Shown here piece after piece: positions 13,513 to 20,720 of a DNA stretch of 64,000 bases. This DNA comes from a virus, in IMG/VR virus record IMGVR_UViG_3300002053_000019, positions 1 through 64,000 of that record; one strand, given 5' to 3'. A program made the translations under genes and the position numbers. The notes under the pieces are model-generated. The model saw only the letters and a program-made list of their open reading frames with translations, ran no database searches and was not told where the DNA came from. Position 1 is the stretch's first letter; each line of letters starts with the position of its first letter.

Positions 13513-13693
13513 TCTAAAAGGCTTCCTCATATCCATACTGCTCTTTGTGGCAGTGGCGTTGATTATGATCTGTAGAGTGGTATTTTCCCCTCTACTGATC
13601 TCATGGGAATGGCTATGGGATAGTCATGATAGAATATGGCCAGAAGTAGCTATGGATTATTTTAAAGACTTAGTCGGGAGGAATAATGACTGA
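13505..13693 (+). CDS. single-span membrane protein, 62 aa
   Basis: GTG start with AGAGGTGC upstream. A strong transmembrane segment (FLISILLFVAVALIMICRVV, residues 7-26) is followed by a Trp-rich, amphipathic outside part. Could be a small envelope protein or a spanin/holin-like product; no proof. Confidence 0.6.
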   Translation: MSSLKGFLISILLFVAVALIMICRVVFSPLLISWEWLWDSHDRIWPEVAMDYFKDLVGRNND

Positions 13694-13829
13694 TAAGTGT
13701 GTGCATTGTGGCAAGGCACTAGAGAACGTCTTTGCTATATATATGTATAATAAGAAGCTTTATTGCTCTAAAGAATGTAAGGATATAGTACGATTTGAGG
13801 AGATAGCCAAAGATGCAAGTGAAGTATAA
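13686..13829 (+). CDS. zinc-finger miniprotein, 47 aa
   Basis: Encodes MTDKCVHCGKALENVFAIYM and then KKLYCSKECKD, that is C-x2-C ... C-x3-C, a TRASH/treble-clef-like zinc site. Coupled to the preceding stop by overlap; GGAGGAAT is the SD. Confidence 0.65.
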   Translation: MTDKCVHCGKALENVFAIYMYNKKLYCSKECKDIVRFEEIAKDASEV

Positions 13830-14157
13830 GGGTATATTATTAGATTTAGAATATCACCTAGGGAATAAAATTAACCTTACAGGAGATATGGGGCGAGTCG
13901 TAGACGAGCAGAAGGCTGGGATGTTAATGACCTACGTAGTCAACACATATCTTACTGGCGTATTAACGCACTCTAAGGTAGAGAAATTATTGACAAAATT
14001 ATTGAAAAAAAGGATGAAACAAGCTATTAAGTTTGTGTATAAGGAACTCCAGTCAGGAGCGTACGATGCTACAAAGGAGGAAAAGAAGGATGGAGATGGA
14101 GAGGCTAGACCAGAGCCCGACAAAGGAACAGATGAAGCCCAAAGTGGGCAGATGTGA
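13813..14157 (+). CDS. hypothetical protein, 114 aa
   Basis: Helical protein with a basic stretch (KLLTKLLKKRMKQAIKFVYK) at residues 61-80 and a disordered acidic tail. GAGGAG lies about ten bases before the ATG, inside the upstream gene. The tail region also encodes the start of the next gene in another frame. Function unknown. Confidence 0.6.
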   Translation: MQVKYKGILLDLEYHLGNKINLTGDMGRVVDEQKAGMLMTYVVNTYLTGVLTHSKVEKLLTKLLKKRMKQAIKFVYKELQSGAYDATKEEKKDGDGEARPEPDKGTDEAQSGQM

Positions 14158-14260
14158 ATATTGTAAAAAAGATAAGGAATTAGCTGGAACCGTTGGTGGA
14201 TTACCTATTTGCTATAGTTGTCGAAACGAGCTGAGGGAGATCTATGGACACGGAGTCTAA
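14090..14260 (+). CDS. four-Cys zinc protein, 56 aa
   Basis: Has CEYCKKDKELAGTVGGLPIC then YSC, two C-x2-C knuckles about 15 residues apart, matching a small zinc ribbon. The ATG at 14090 follows AAAGGAGGAAAAGAAGG. Function unknown. Confidence 0.65.
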   Translation: MEMERLDQSPTKEQMKPKVGRCEYCKKDKELAGTVGGLPICYSCRNELREIYGHGV

Positions 14261-14438
14261 GAAAAATTTAAGAGCGTATAGAAATGAGGATGATCATTGC
14301 TGGTGGTGTGGTAAAATGGTTATTACTGCTGCTGGTGGAGACCCTGAACATTCGACTTTCTGCTCTCGTGACTGTGAAGATAGATGGAAAAGAGCTATTG
14401 GAGAGATAGAAGATAGGTTTAAAGAATGGGAGGACTAA
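14244..14438 (+). CDS. treble-clef-like zinc protein, 64 aa
   Basis: Contains CWWCGK near residue 19 and a later HSTFCSRDCEDRW, the C-x2-C ... C-x3-C pattern of MYM/TRASH-type fingers, as in the 13686-13829 product. GAGGGAGATC precedes the ATG, which overlaps the previous stop. Confidence 0.65.
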   Translation: MDTESKKNLRAYRNEDDHCWWCGKMVITAAGGDPEHSTFCSRDCEDRWKRAIGEIEDRFKEWED

Positions 14439-14744
14439 ATGGGAGAGTGTAAAAAATGTGGTGAGTGCTGTAAATGGGTTTATATTTCCTCTCTAAAAAC
14501 TCCTGAGATAGATGATGAATGGTGCAAAGGCAGAGGAATCATCTATGATATAAAAGGAGCCTATATTATATTTAAGATACCCTTAAAATGTAAATATCTT
14601 ACAGAGGATAACCTATGTAGCATACATGATCATAAGCCTGACGTATGTAATAGCTTCCCAGAAAAAACACATAGGTTTTTAATCCCAGAGGAGTGTAGGT
14701 ATTATGACGCCCCAATACCAGAAGTACCAGAAACGGCTGATTAA
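14439..14744 (+). CDS. YkgJ-family Cys-cluster protein
   Basis: 101 residues beginning MGECKKCGECCKW, with LKCKYLTEDNLCSIHDHKPD and a following Cys, the eight-cysteine pattern of the YkgJ/UPF0153 family thought to bind zinc or an iron-sulphur cluster. The biochemical role of the family is not well established. The 3' end overlaps the carboxypeptidase gene by 41 bases. Confidence 0.75.
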   Translation: MGECKKCGECCKWVYISSLKTPEIDDEWCKGRGIIYDIKGAYIIFKIPLKCKYLTEDNLCSIHDHKPDVCNSFPEKTHRFLIPEECRYYDAPIPEVPETAD

Positions 14745-15498
14745 GATATGCGGAGAACGTGGCTACTGGATGAAGGTCTTGGGATTCGTAGGCGATAAGC
14801 CTATATGGTTTGTTAGTATAGATGGTCCTATAGACCAATCAGAAATGTCCCCTTCAAGCCAAGTACCTAAGATACTAGTTGTGGCAGGATTTCATGGGGA
14901 GGAAAAAGCGGGTCCTTGGGCCATCCTGGAATGGCTAGCAACTTATGAAGTAGAGGACGCCACCTATATCTCTGTAATACCAGTTGTTAATCCAACGGCA
15001 TTTAATCTAGGTAAGCGTTATAATACATGGGGAGAACGAAGCAATGCAGGATTTAGAGGAAGGGACGGTCTTTCAGAAGAAGGCAAGATTCTTATGGCTA
15101 ATAAGGACCTTATATTGGACTGCGCTCATAATGGCATGCTATCTCTCCACGAAGATATAACATGTCCAGATTATTATGCATATACATTTGAAAAGTCTAA
15201 AGAGCCAGGTAAATTTACTTGTGGGCTCCTAGATGAATTATCTAAGCATTTTGAGAAACCAGCGAATAACGAAACAATTTATACAGATGCAGAGAATCCT
15301 GGCCCTTATATAGTGAATGGCTTAGTATATAAACATAAAGATGGATCATTTGAGGACTGGCTTTTCCACGAGGGAGTAGCCAGAACGGCAGTAACGGAAA
15401 CGCCGGGCAAGAGAATTCAGTTACAACGGCGGATTAAGGCCAATGTAGATATTATTAATAGATTCATAGAGTTGTGTACGGAGACCTGTAATGAATAG
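14704..15498 (+). CDS. M14-family zinc carboxypeptidase
   Basis: 264-residue protein with the M14 zinc site: GFHGEE (His64, Glu67), LSLHED (His149), the substrate-binding segment PTAFNLGKRYNTWGERSN, and the catalytic Glu in AVTETPGKR (Glu232). It resembles the MpaA/succinylglutamate desuccinylase-like group. In phages such enzymes may trim peptidoglycan peptides, acting as lysins or remodelling factors, but a carboxypeptidase with another peptide substrate is possible. GAGGAG precedes the ATG. No signal peptide is visible, so periplasmic access would need a holin or lysis. Confidence 0.75.
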   Translation: MTPQYQKYQKRLIKICGERGYWMKVLGFVGDKPIWFVSIDGPIDQSEMSPSSQVPKILVVAGFHGEEKAGPWAILEWLATYEVEDATYISVIPVVNPTAFNLGKRYNTWGERSNAGFRGRDGLSEEGKILMANKDLILDCAHNGMLSLHEDITCPDYYAYTFEKSKEPGKFTCGLLDELSKHFEKPANNETIYTDAENPGPYIVNGLVYKHKDGSFEDWLFHEGVARTAVTETPGKRIQLQRRIKANVDIINRFIELCTETCNE

Positions 15499-15676
15499 GA
15501 TACAAATTGATGCGAGATTGTCTAATAAAAAGACTTTTGTTCCCAGAAACTGTGAGGTTTGCCCAATGTTGGCATGTGGCATGGTAGATTGGTGTAACTA
15601 TTATAATAAGCGCATAGATGTACCAGATTCTAAGCCAGATTTTTGTGAAGTGAAATCTATTATAGTGGAGGAATAA
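15491..15676 (+). CDS. Cys-rich protein, 61 aa
   Basis: Carries seven cysteines or nearly so (CEVCPMLACGMVDWCNYY and FCEV), spacing that suggests a metal or cluster site. The ATG overlaps the carboxypeptidase stop. Function unknown. Confidence 0.6.
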   Translation: MNRIQIDARLSNKKTFVPRNCEVCPMLACGMVDWCNYYNKRIDVPDSKPDFCEVKSIIVEE

Positions 15677-15677
15677 T

Positions 15678-15971
15678 ATGTCAGAGGAGATGGCACAGAA
15701 AAAGAAAGAAGAAGAGGAAGCTATAGAAGCGGCTAAGGAAGAGTGGAAAGAATCCATGAAGCATGATATATGCCCAAGCTGCGGTACTAAAACTATAAAT
15801 TTTCCTGATAAGTGGACCAAGTTAACGAATTGCCAAGGGTTTTTAATGCTTGGTGCTTTAGTTTGCCCTAATTGTGGTATACTATTTGTTCCTCTTTCAA
15901 TTAGAAAGATGATGATAGAGGATATTAGAAAGACCATAGAATCTCCTAGTCGTATAGTATTAGCAGGATAA
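15678..15971 (+). CDS. zinc-ribbon protein with acidic helix, 97 aa
   Basis: An N-terminal Lys/Glu coiled-coil helix (about 30 residues), then CPSC and CPNC knuckles 30 residues apart forming a zinc ribbon, then a hydrophobic-basic end. GGAGGAAT is the SD. Function unknown. Confidence 0.65.
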   Translation: MSEEMAQKKKEEEEAIEAAKEEWKESMKHDICPSCGTKTINFPDKWTKLTNCQGFLMLGALVCPNCGILFVPLSIRKMMIEDIRKTIESPSRIVLAG

Positions 15972-15974
15972 TAT

Positions 15975-16223
15975 ATGAGAGATAATCATAGAGAAACAGT
16001 AATTCTACCATCAGACTTTGAGGAATGGGAATCCGCTCGGAATGGTGAAAGTTATACAAAAAGAAGAAGTGGCTATATTAAAATCTATACCCCAGAAGAG
16101 GTTATAGAATTTGCCAAAATTCATCCAGAAACAGTCCTTTCATTTGGTGCGTGGAAGGCTGAGCGGGATCGTAAAAATCTAGTAGATTCAGCTAGTTGTA
16201 TCTTGCCGTGGAATCGGAGTTGA
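15975..16223 (+). CDS. hypothetical protein, 82 aa
   Basis: Unrecognised; charged, with SGYIKIYTPEEVIEFAKIHP as a possible helix-containing core. AGCAGGAT precedes the ATG. No motif seen. Confidence 0.6.
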   Translation: MRDNHRETVILPSDFEEWESARNGESYTKRRSGYIKIYTPEEVIEFAKIHPETVLSFGAWKAERDRKNLVDSASCILPWNRS

Positions 16224-16229
16224 TGTCAT

Positions 16230-16556
16230 GTGAGCGAAACATGCGAGCTTTGTACAAGTTGTCCACATAGGGATTATTGCAGTTCTCTATGTCCAGAAGC
16301 AGAACTATATGTAAAGCAAGATGAAGCCCCCCAGAATGAGCTTACCATAGGCGTTCCCACATATGGCAGATGGCCTGATTCAAAAGAGAAAGCCCTATTT
16401 ACTAAACGAGAGAAAGAAGTTCTCTCACGCCTAATCGACGGGAAATCAAGAGAAGAAATTGTACAAGAGCTTGATATCACTCTAGAAAATCTACGAGATA
16501 TTATTAGAAGAATACGCAGAAAGCGTGAGAAAATTATACCCAAGATAGATGGGTGA
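16230..16556 (+). CDS. Cys-cluster plus LuxR/sigma-type HTH regulator
   Basis: 108 residues, GTG start with GGAG ten bases upstream. The N-terminus has CELCTSCPHRDYC and LC (five cysteines, a metal or Fe-S cluster site). Residues 57-100 (FTKREKEVLSRLIDGKSREE and following) form a LuxR-type or sigma-70 region 4 HTH. This suggests a DNA-binding transcription factor, possibly redox- or metal-responsive, for the late genes that follow. Target unknown. Confidence 0.6.
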   Translation: MSETCELCTSCPHRDYCSSLCPEAELYVKQDEAPQNELTIGVPTYGRWPDSKEKALFTKREKEVLSRLIDGKSREEIVQELDITLENLRDIIRRIRRKREKIIPKIDG

Positions 16557-16653
16557 CTATGCGCCCACATAGAACTCCTTGGGCCTAGCACAGACTAATA
16601 TAGAGCCGGAAGCGGTGGGATAACGTATATATGGGGACCCTGCCTTATATATT

Positions 16654-16764
16654 ATGGCTACAACAGTTATCGTTATATATGGTTGCAGAGGAACAACGAA
16701 TATTCTTCCAGCACGTCTGGAGAAAGATATAAAACCACGTCCAAAGAAAGGCGGGAGGAAGTAA
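16654..16764 (+). CDS. small basic protein, 36 aa
   Basis: A short frame MATTVIVIYGCRGTTNILPA ending in a basic KPRPKKGGRK tail, with its stop two bases before the next ATG. No strong SD, so support is moderate. The 97 bases before it hold no gene that I can see. Confidence 0.4.
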   Translation: MATTVIVIYGCRGTTNILPARLEKDIKPRPKKGGRK

Positions 16765-16766
16765 TT

Positions 16767-16931
16767 ATGCCGTATAGGATTGAGAAGCAAGGCGGGAGAT
16801 ACGCCATCATTAATAAAGAAACAGGCAAAGTTGTTGGACATTCCGATTCTCTAGAGAAAGCCAAAGCTTCCGTAAGAGCCAGGTTGGCTGGAGAGCATGG
16901 ATGGAAGCCAACTGGTAAGAAAAGGAGTTAA
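16767..16931 (+). CDS. small basic phage protein, 54 aa
   Basis: Start MPYRIEKQGGRYAIINKETG with GGGAGGAAG as SD; continues with KVVGHSDSLEKAKASVRARL. Resembles the short beta-hairpin plus helix proteins often found before phage packaging genes. Function unknown. Confidence 0.65.
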   Translation: MPYRIEKQGGRYAIINKETGKVVGHSDSLEKAKASVRARLAGEHGWKPTGKKRS

Positions 16932-16932
16932 T

Positions 16933-17160
16933 ATGGCAGAGAGATTGGAAAATCTAACTCCAGAGGAAGAGAAGCATGTTGAAAGAGTTATGAATCTCTT
17001 TAATAGGAGACGGCTCCGTTCCTCCGATGGAGAAACTGTTACGGATAGAAGTAAAGCCCTAGCTATCGCTTATTCAGAAGTTAGAGCTAAAAGAGCCCAC
17101 GGTGGGTTCGAAGAAAGAACATGGAAAGGACGCAAAAGACTGCGCCCCAAGAAAGCTTAA
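16933..17160 (+). CDS. hypothetical basic protein, 75 aa
   Basis: Starts MAERLENLTPEEEKHVERVM with AAAAGGAG upstream. Residues 33-60 (TVTDRSKALAIAYSEVRAKR) match small phage proteins with a KAxAIAYS motif near packaging/capsid genes. Function unknown. Confidence 0.65.
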   Translation: MAERLENLTPEEEKHVERVMNLFNRRRLRSSDGETVTDRSKALAIAYSEVRAKRAHGGFEERTWKGRKRLRPKKA

Positions 17161-17174
17161 GGAGTGATGTATTA

Positions 17175-17384
17175 ATGTCAGATCAAGCTGCATTTGGACC
17201 CAGTGGTGGGGAATCTGATGTGAAAGTGCCTGAGAATAAGGCCCCTGGTTGCAAAACTAAGAGCTCAATGGATGTTGTAATGGTTCCTGATAATCCGAAA
17301 GAACCAACTCAAGGTAGGCCAAGCGAAGGTATCGATTTACAGAAACAATCTGAGGATTTCACTGACCCTCTTTGTTTAGGGTAA
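17175..17384 (+). CDS. hypothetical Pro/Ser-rich protein, 69 aa
   Basis: Low-complexity, probably disordered (MSDQAAFGPSGGESDVKVPE). AAGGAGTGATG precedes the ATG at 17175; an earlier in-frame start overlaps the previous gene. Function unknown. Confidence 0.55.
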   Translation: MSDQAAFGPSGGESDVKVPENKAPGCKTKSSMDVVMVPDNPKEPTQGRPSEGIDLQKQSEDFTDPLCLG

Positions 17385-17398
17385 AGTGATATAGTGTT

Positions 17399-17599
17399 AT
17401 GGATATAACAACTAAGAAGGCCAATAGACCAAAGTCTGAAAAATTAGATCCGTCTACCCTTATGGACTCTGGCAGGATAGCACATCCTCCTAGGTTAAAA
17501 CGACCCGATGATGCTCCTCTTAGAGAAACTTTAGGTAGAGAAGTGTTTATTAAAGGGACACCTCCTAAGGTGTTAGAGGTTGTGATCAAGTCTGAGTGA
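17399..17599 (+). CDS. hypothetical protein, 66 aa
   Basis: Basic and Pro-rich (RPKSEKLDPSTLMDSGRIAH). The SD is weak. Its stop overlaps the presumed CTG start of the terminase small subunit, so it is probably coupled to packaging. Confidence 0.55.
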   Translation: MDITTKKANRPKSEKLDPSTLMDSGRIAHPPRLKRPDDAPLRETLGREVFIKGTPPKVLEVVIKSE

Positions 17600-18116
17600 T
17601 ACCGCTATTGATGTTGAAGTTATAGAAGATATCGAAGACGATGGAGAAGAAAGTTCTCCTCGTGCACCTTATTTAAAAACATTAAGTCCAGAAGAAGCAA
17701 AATTCGTACAGCTAGTTGGAGCTGAAGGATATACTCTTGCGGATGCATATAGAGAAGTATATCCTGAGCGTGCATCTTCAAAATGGTTGGGAAGGTACGC
17801 TTCCAAATTAGCAAAATCACCTAGAATTAGAGAACAGATAGAGCTCCTGCAGCAAGCTGTACGGGCTCATTTTGTTATTATGGCCCCAAAGGCCGCGGAT
17901 CGTATAGAAGAGTTGGCAGAAACTGCCAAAAGTGAAAAGGTTAAACTCGCTGCTAATCAGGAGATCCTGAGGCAGGGTGGAATAACTCCACCTCAAAGAG
18001 TAGAAAGCATACATATAGGTATTTTTGGAAATGCATCTGCTGAGGATATGCGAAATGTGGTAAGAGCTAAGATCGCAGAGGCAAAATATGATGAAACTGG
18101 GAGGTTGATTGACTAA
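17592..18116 (+). CDS. terS: terminase small subunit (non-ATG start)
   Basis: The frame between the preceding stop and 18116 reads as a continuous TerS-like protein of 174 aa: an acidic N-terminus, then FVQLVGAEGYTLADAYREVY and WLGRYASKLAKSPRIREQI, the helix-turn-helix DNA-recognition pattern of TerS, followed by helices and a C-terminal tail. No ATG, GTG or TTG lies before this homology; a CTG at 17592 (CTGAGTGA) overlaps the previous stop in the manner of an ATGA coupling site. Starting at TTG 17787 would cut off the recognition domain. TerS picks the phage DNA for packaging with TerL. Confidence 0.75.
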   Translation: MSDTAIDVEVIEDIEDDGEESSPRAPYLKTLSPEEAKFVQLVGAEGYTLADAYREVYPERASSKWLGRYASKLAKSPRIREQIELLQQAVRAHFVIMAPKAADRIEELAETAKSEKVKLAANQEILRQGGITPPQRVESIHIGIFGNASAEDMRNVVRAKIAEAKYDETGRLID

Positions 18117-18493
18117 TGCCAAGTTACGGGCGAAAAAAGCACTCTTTTAGTTTTGCAGCAACTGGAACTTCGTACGTAGATTGGGATATTGATTTTGTGA
18201 ATTGGTTGTTCCATTCCTGGGTCGTGCAGGTACCCACATTTTCAGGGGATACTACTTCTAATTCTGGTTGTTCTGGAATCAATATATCAATTATAGATGA
18301 AGACGGATATGTGCTGTATACAAGTACCGAGTATCCTTCAGCAGGAACAGTAGTAGTGACTGGTATGGATTCGCTTATGGGCGCTGGAAGAGAGATTACT
18401 ATCCGTGCACAACTAGCCGGAGGATCAACGATAGTTGAAGTTCCACATCCTGAAGCAAATGCTGATGTCATATTAGTACTTTATATCTGGTAA
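18116..18493 (+). CDS. virion structural protein, beta-rich, 125 aa
   Basis: Beta-rich, Gly/Ser/Thr-rich protein (TGTSYVDWDIDFVNWLFHSW; ITIRAQLAGGSTIVEV). TAATG overlap with TerS. Composition and position suggest a head or fibre accessory protein; no family recognised. Confidence 0.55.
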   Translation: MPSYGRKKHSFSFAATGTSYVDWDIDFVNWLFHSWVVQVPTFSGDTTSNSGCSGINISIIDEDGYVLYTSTEYPSAGTVVVTGMDSLMGAGREITIRAQLAGGSTIVEVPHPEANADVILVLYIW

Positions 18494-18499
18494 AAGATT

Positions 18500-19243
18500 A
18501 TGGGCATGCGAACGTATTATGATGAAGATGAAGTAGCACACAAGGTCTCCATCATACGGAGGCATCGTAGTGGTGTAAGCTTCATACCAACAAATATTAG
18601 TGGATGTATACTTTGGCTTCGTTCTGACCTTGGTATAACAATGGATGGTTCTAATCGTGTTAGTAAATGGGCAGACCAGAGTGGAATTGGAAATGATTTC
18701 TCTCAGTCTATAGATGCCAATAAGTTTGTCTGGACTGACAGTGAGTTAAATGGGTATCCAGGACTTATAGCAGATGGTTCAAGTGATGAGATGCATTGCG
18801 TAGGATTTACGTATATGCAGCCGATTGATTTTTACATGGTTGTAAAACAGATATCTTGGACTTCAACCGATAGGATTATGGGAGATACGGCGGCCCATGG
18901 CTATGCTTTTAATATAGCACAATTGCTGGTCGGGTCTCCTGATATTGCCATTTACTCTGGTACGGATTGGGTTTGCGTTAATAGTGATTTAACGGTTGGA
19001 AGCTATAAATTACTCCAGGCAACATTTAACGGGGCTTCATCTCTAACCAGGGTGAACGGAGGTTCACCTGTAACTGGAAATCCTGGGGTTGTGGGTTCAA
19101 CAGACCTTTGGCTTGCAAGTATTGATGGGGCAAATCATGGAAATATTAGTTTTGTAGAGATCGTTGCGTACAACTCAGCCATTGGTGACAGTGACCGAAT
19201 AAATTTACAAAATTATTTCAACGGAAAATACATAATTTATTAA
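18500..19243 (+). CDS. lectin/LamG-like structural protein
   Basis: 247 residues with a concanavalin A-like beta-sandwich look. After a short N-terminal arm comes CILWLRSDLGITMDGSNRVS then KWADQSGIGNDFSQ, a pattern common in LamG-fold virion proteins, followed by GYPGLIADGSSDEM and repeated strands ending in an aromatic. It shares its core with the next gene. Glycan or cell-surface binding is the usual role. Confidence 0.6.
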   Translation: MGMRTYYDEDEVAHKVSIIRRHRSGVSFIPTNISGCILWLRSDLGITMDGSNRVSKWADQSGIGNDFSQSIDANKFVWTDSELNGYPGLIADGSSDEMHCVGFTYMQPIDFYMVVKQISWTSTDRIMGDTAAHGYAFNIAQLLVGSPDIAIYSGTDWVCVNSDLTVGSYKLLQATFNGASSLTRVNGGSPVTGNPGVVGSTDLWLASIDGANHGNISFVEIVAYNSAIGDSDRINLQNYFNGKYIIY

Positions 19244-19267
19244 AAGTAGGAGATATGCAATATACTA

Positions 19268-19990
19268 ATGAGACTCCCACGAAGTAAGATTGAATCACCG
19301 TATATAGCTAAAGCAGTAAAAAGATACCGTCCTGGTGGCTTTATGCCCACGCAATTTGATGGATGTATCCTTTGGCTGCGTGCTGATTTGGGGATAACAA
19401 TTGATGTAGGAGTATCAGAATGGAAAAATCAAGCAGCAGATAATCTTCATCCTGTTCAAGCAAATACAGATTATCAACCAACTGTACATAATAATGCGAT
19501 TAATGGGCATGCTGCTATCCAATTTGATGGCACTGATGATTATCTTCAATGTACTGATACATTAGCACAGCCGTATATTTATTATATAGTATTAAACCAT
19601 ATAACTTATGAATTTTCAGATTATATATATGCGGGAGCAGGATTATCTAATGCAGGTAATATAATTACCTGGACAAATTACTATTTACATTCAGGATCCT
19701 CCGTTGATACTGGTATAAATGCATCTAGTAAATCTGGTGTATGGGTTATACTTTCTGTGTTATATAATGGAGCAAATTCTAAATTTCGATTAAATAATGG
19801 AGAATGGGTAACGAGTCTTGATCCTGGAACAGATGCTGGTGGAGGAGTTACTCTTGGTGGGTATCCTCCTGCTAGTAACTGGGCTAATGTAGAATATGCA
19901 GAAGCCATTACTTATCTTGAAGATAAAACTATATTAGGAGAAGATTCTATAATTTTAAATTATCTTAATTCAAGATACGCAATATATTAA
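19268..19990 (+). CDS. lectin/LamG-like structural protein, paralogue
   Basis: 240-residue relative of the preceding gene: CILWLRADLGITIDVGVSEW, NGHAAIQFDGTDDYLQC, ending LNSRYAIY, in the same order of motifs. Tandem duplication with strong divergence suggests receptor-diversified lectin domains. Confidence 0.6.
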   Translation: MRLPRSKIESPYIAKAVKRYRPGGFMPTQFDGCILWLRADLGITIDVGVSEWKNQAADNLHPVQANTDYQPTVHNNAINGHAAIQFDGTDDYLQCTDTLAQPYIYYIVLNHITYEFSDYIYAGAGLSNAGNIITWTNYYLHSGSSVDTGINASSKSGVWVILSVLYNGANSKFRLNNGEWVTSLDPGTDAGGGVTLGGYPPASNWANVEYAEAITYLEDKTILGEDSIILNYLNSRYAIY

Positions 19991-20005
19991 AAAGGAGTGA
20001 TATTA

Positions 20006-20122
20006 ATGATAACAGCATTTTTGATTGGTGTAGGAATTGGTATTGGTGCAGGAGCATTTGGGCTCTATTTAGCGATTAAGAGAAGGATTATATCTGTTAA
20101 GATAGATGAGCCTTCAAATTAA
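20006..20122 (+). CDS. small membrane protein, 38 aa
   Basis: One hydrophobic, glycine-rich span (AFLIGVGIGIGAGAFGLYLA) and a short basic/acidic end. AAAAGGAGTGAT is a good SD. Small hydrophobic proteins here can be virion or lysis components. Confidence 0.6.
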   Translation: MITAFLIGVGIGIGAGAFGLYLAIKRRIISVKIDEPSN

Positions 20123-20135
20123 GGAGTGAAAGTTA

Positions 20136-20717
20136 GTGGACTTACTCAATATATTACAAGGAAGGCAATCTATATGGGCACCCCAAATGCCACAACCACT
20201 TCCTGAATGGCCTCAACTTCCTGGCCCAAGAAGTCCAGAACCGACAGAAGGAGCAGAAAGAGGAAGAGGAGGTTGGGCGGATTACTTTCAAGGACGAGTT
20301 TCAGATTGGGTACAAAGGCAACGGGAAAGAATGAATATGCTAAGAGGTATGCCAATACCTCAGCCATTACAATTCAGTCCACAGATTCCGCCATTTGGTG
20401 GGACCCAACCGATACCATTGATGCAATTTGGTGGACGGCTCATGCCAGGACAAACTGGGATAGTCGGGGAAGCTGGAAGACCTGAAATGGTAACTGCTGG
20501 ACAAGGAGGAGCAAGAGTTACTCCGATGATGCCTCAGCAAGGATTAGTTCCTCCCACAGGACAAGGACCAAATTGGGCGGAGTTGTTACCATTTATTTTG
20601 ATGGCCCTACAACAGCTACAGCAAGGTGGAATCGGAGGACTTGGACAGCCTAATTGGGGGATGCCGAGACAGATGACTGGCACGCCAAATATATCGCCTC
20701 CAACGCGATCTAGGTAA
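20136..20717 (+). CDS. Pro/Gln/Gly-rich structural protein
   Basis: 193 residues, GTG start with AAGGAGTG upstream. Low complexity with Pro-rich N- and C-thirds. It contains GQTGIVGEAGRPEMVTAGQG, a motif like GExGPE seen at the C-terminus of phage tail length proteins, though the gene is far too short to be one. Probably a virion assembly protein. Confidence 0.5.
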   Translation: MDLLNILQGRQSIWAPQMPQPLPEWPQLPGPRSPEPTEGAERGRGGWADYFQGRVSDWVQRQRERMNMLRGMPIPQPLQFSPQIPPFGGTQPIPLMQFGGRLMPGQTGIVGEAGRPEMVTAGQGGARVTPMMPQQGLVPPTGQGPNWAELLPFILMALQQLQQGGIGGLGQPNWGMPRQMTGTPNISPPTRSR

Positions 20718-20720
20718 TTT

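Noticed and set aside
16557-16653. Possible tRNA or riboswitch before the 36-aa gene
   Set aside because: No cloverleaf or known aptamer core could be drawn.
20136-20717. Tape measure protein, based on the GExGRPE motif
   Set aside because: 193 aa is far too short and lacks the long helical body.
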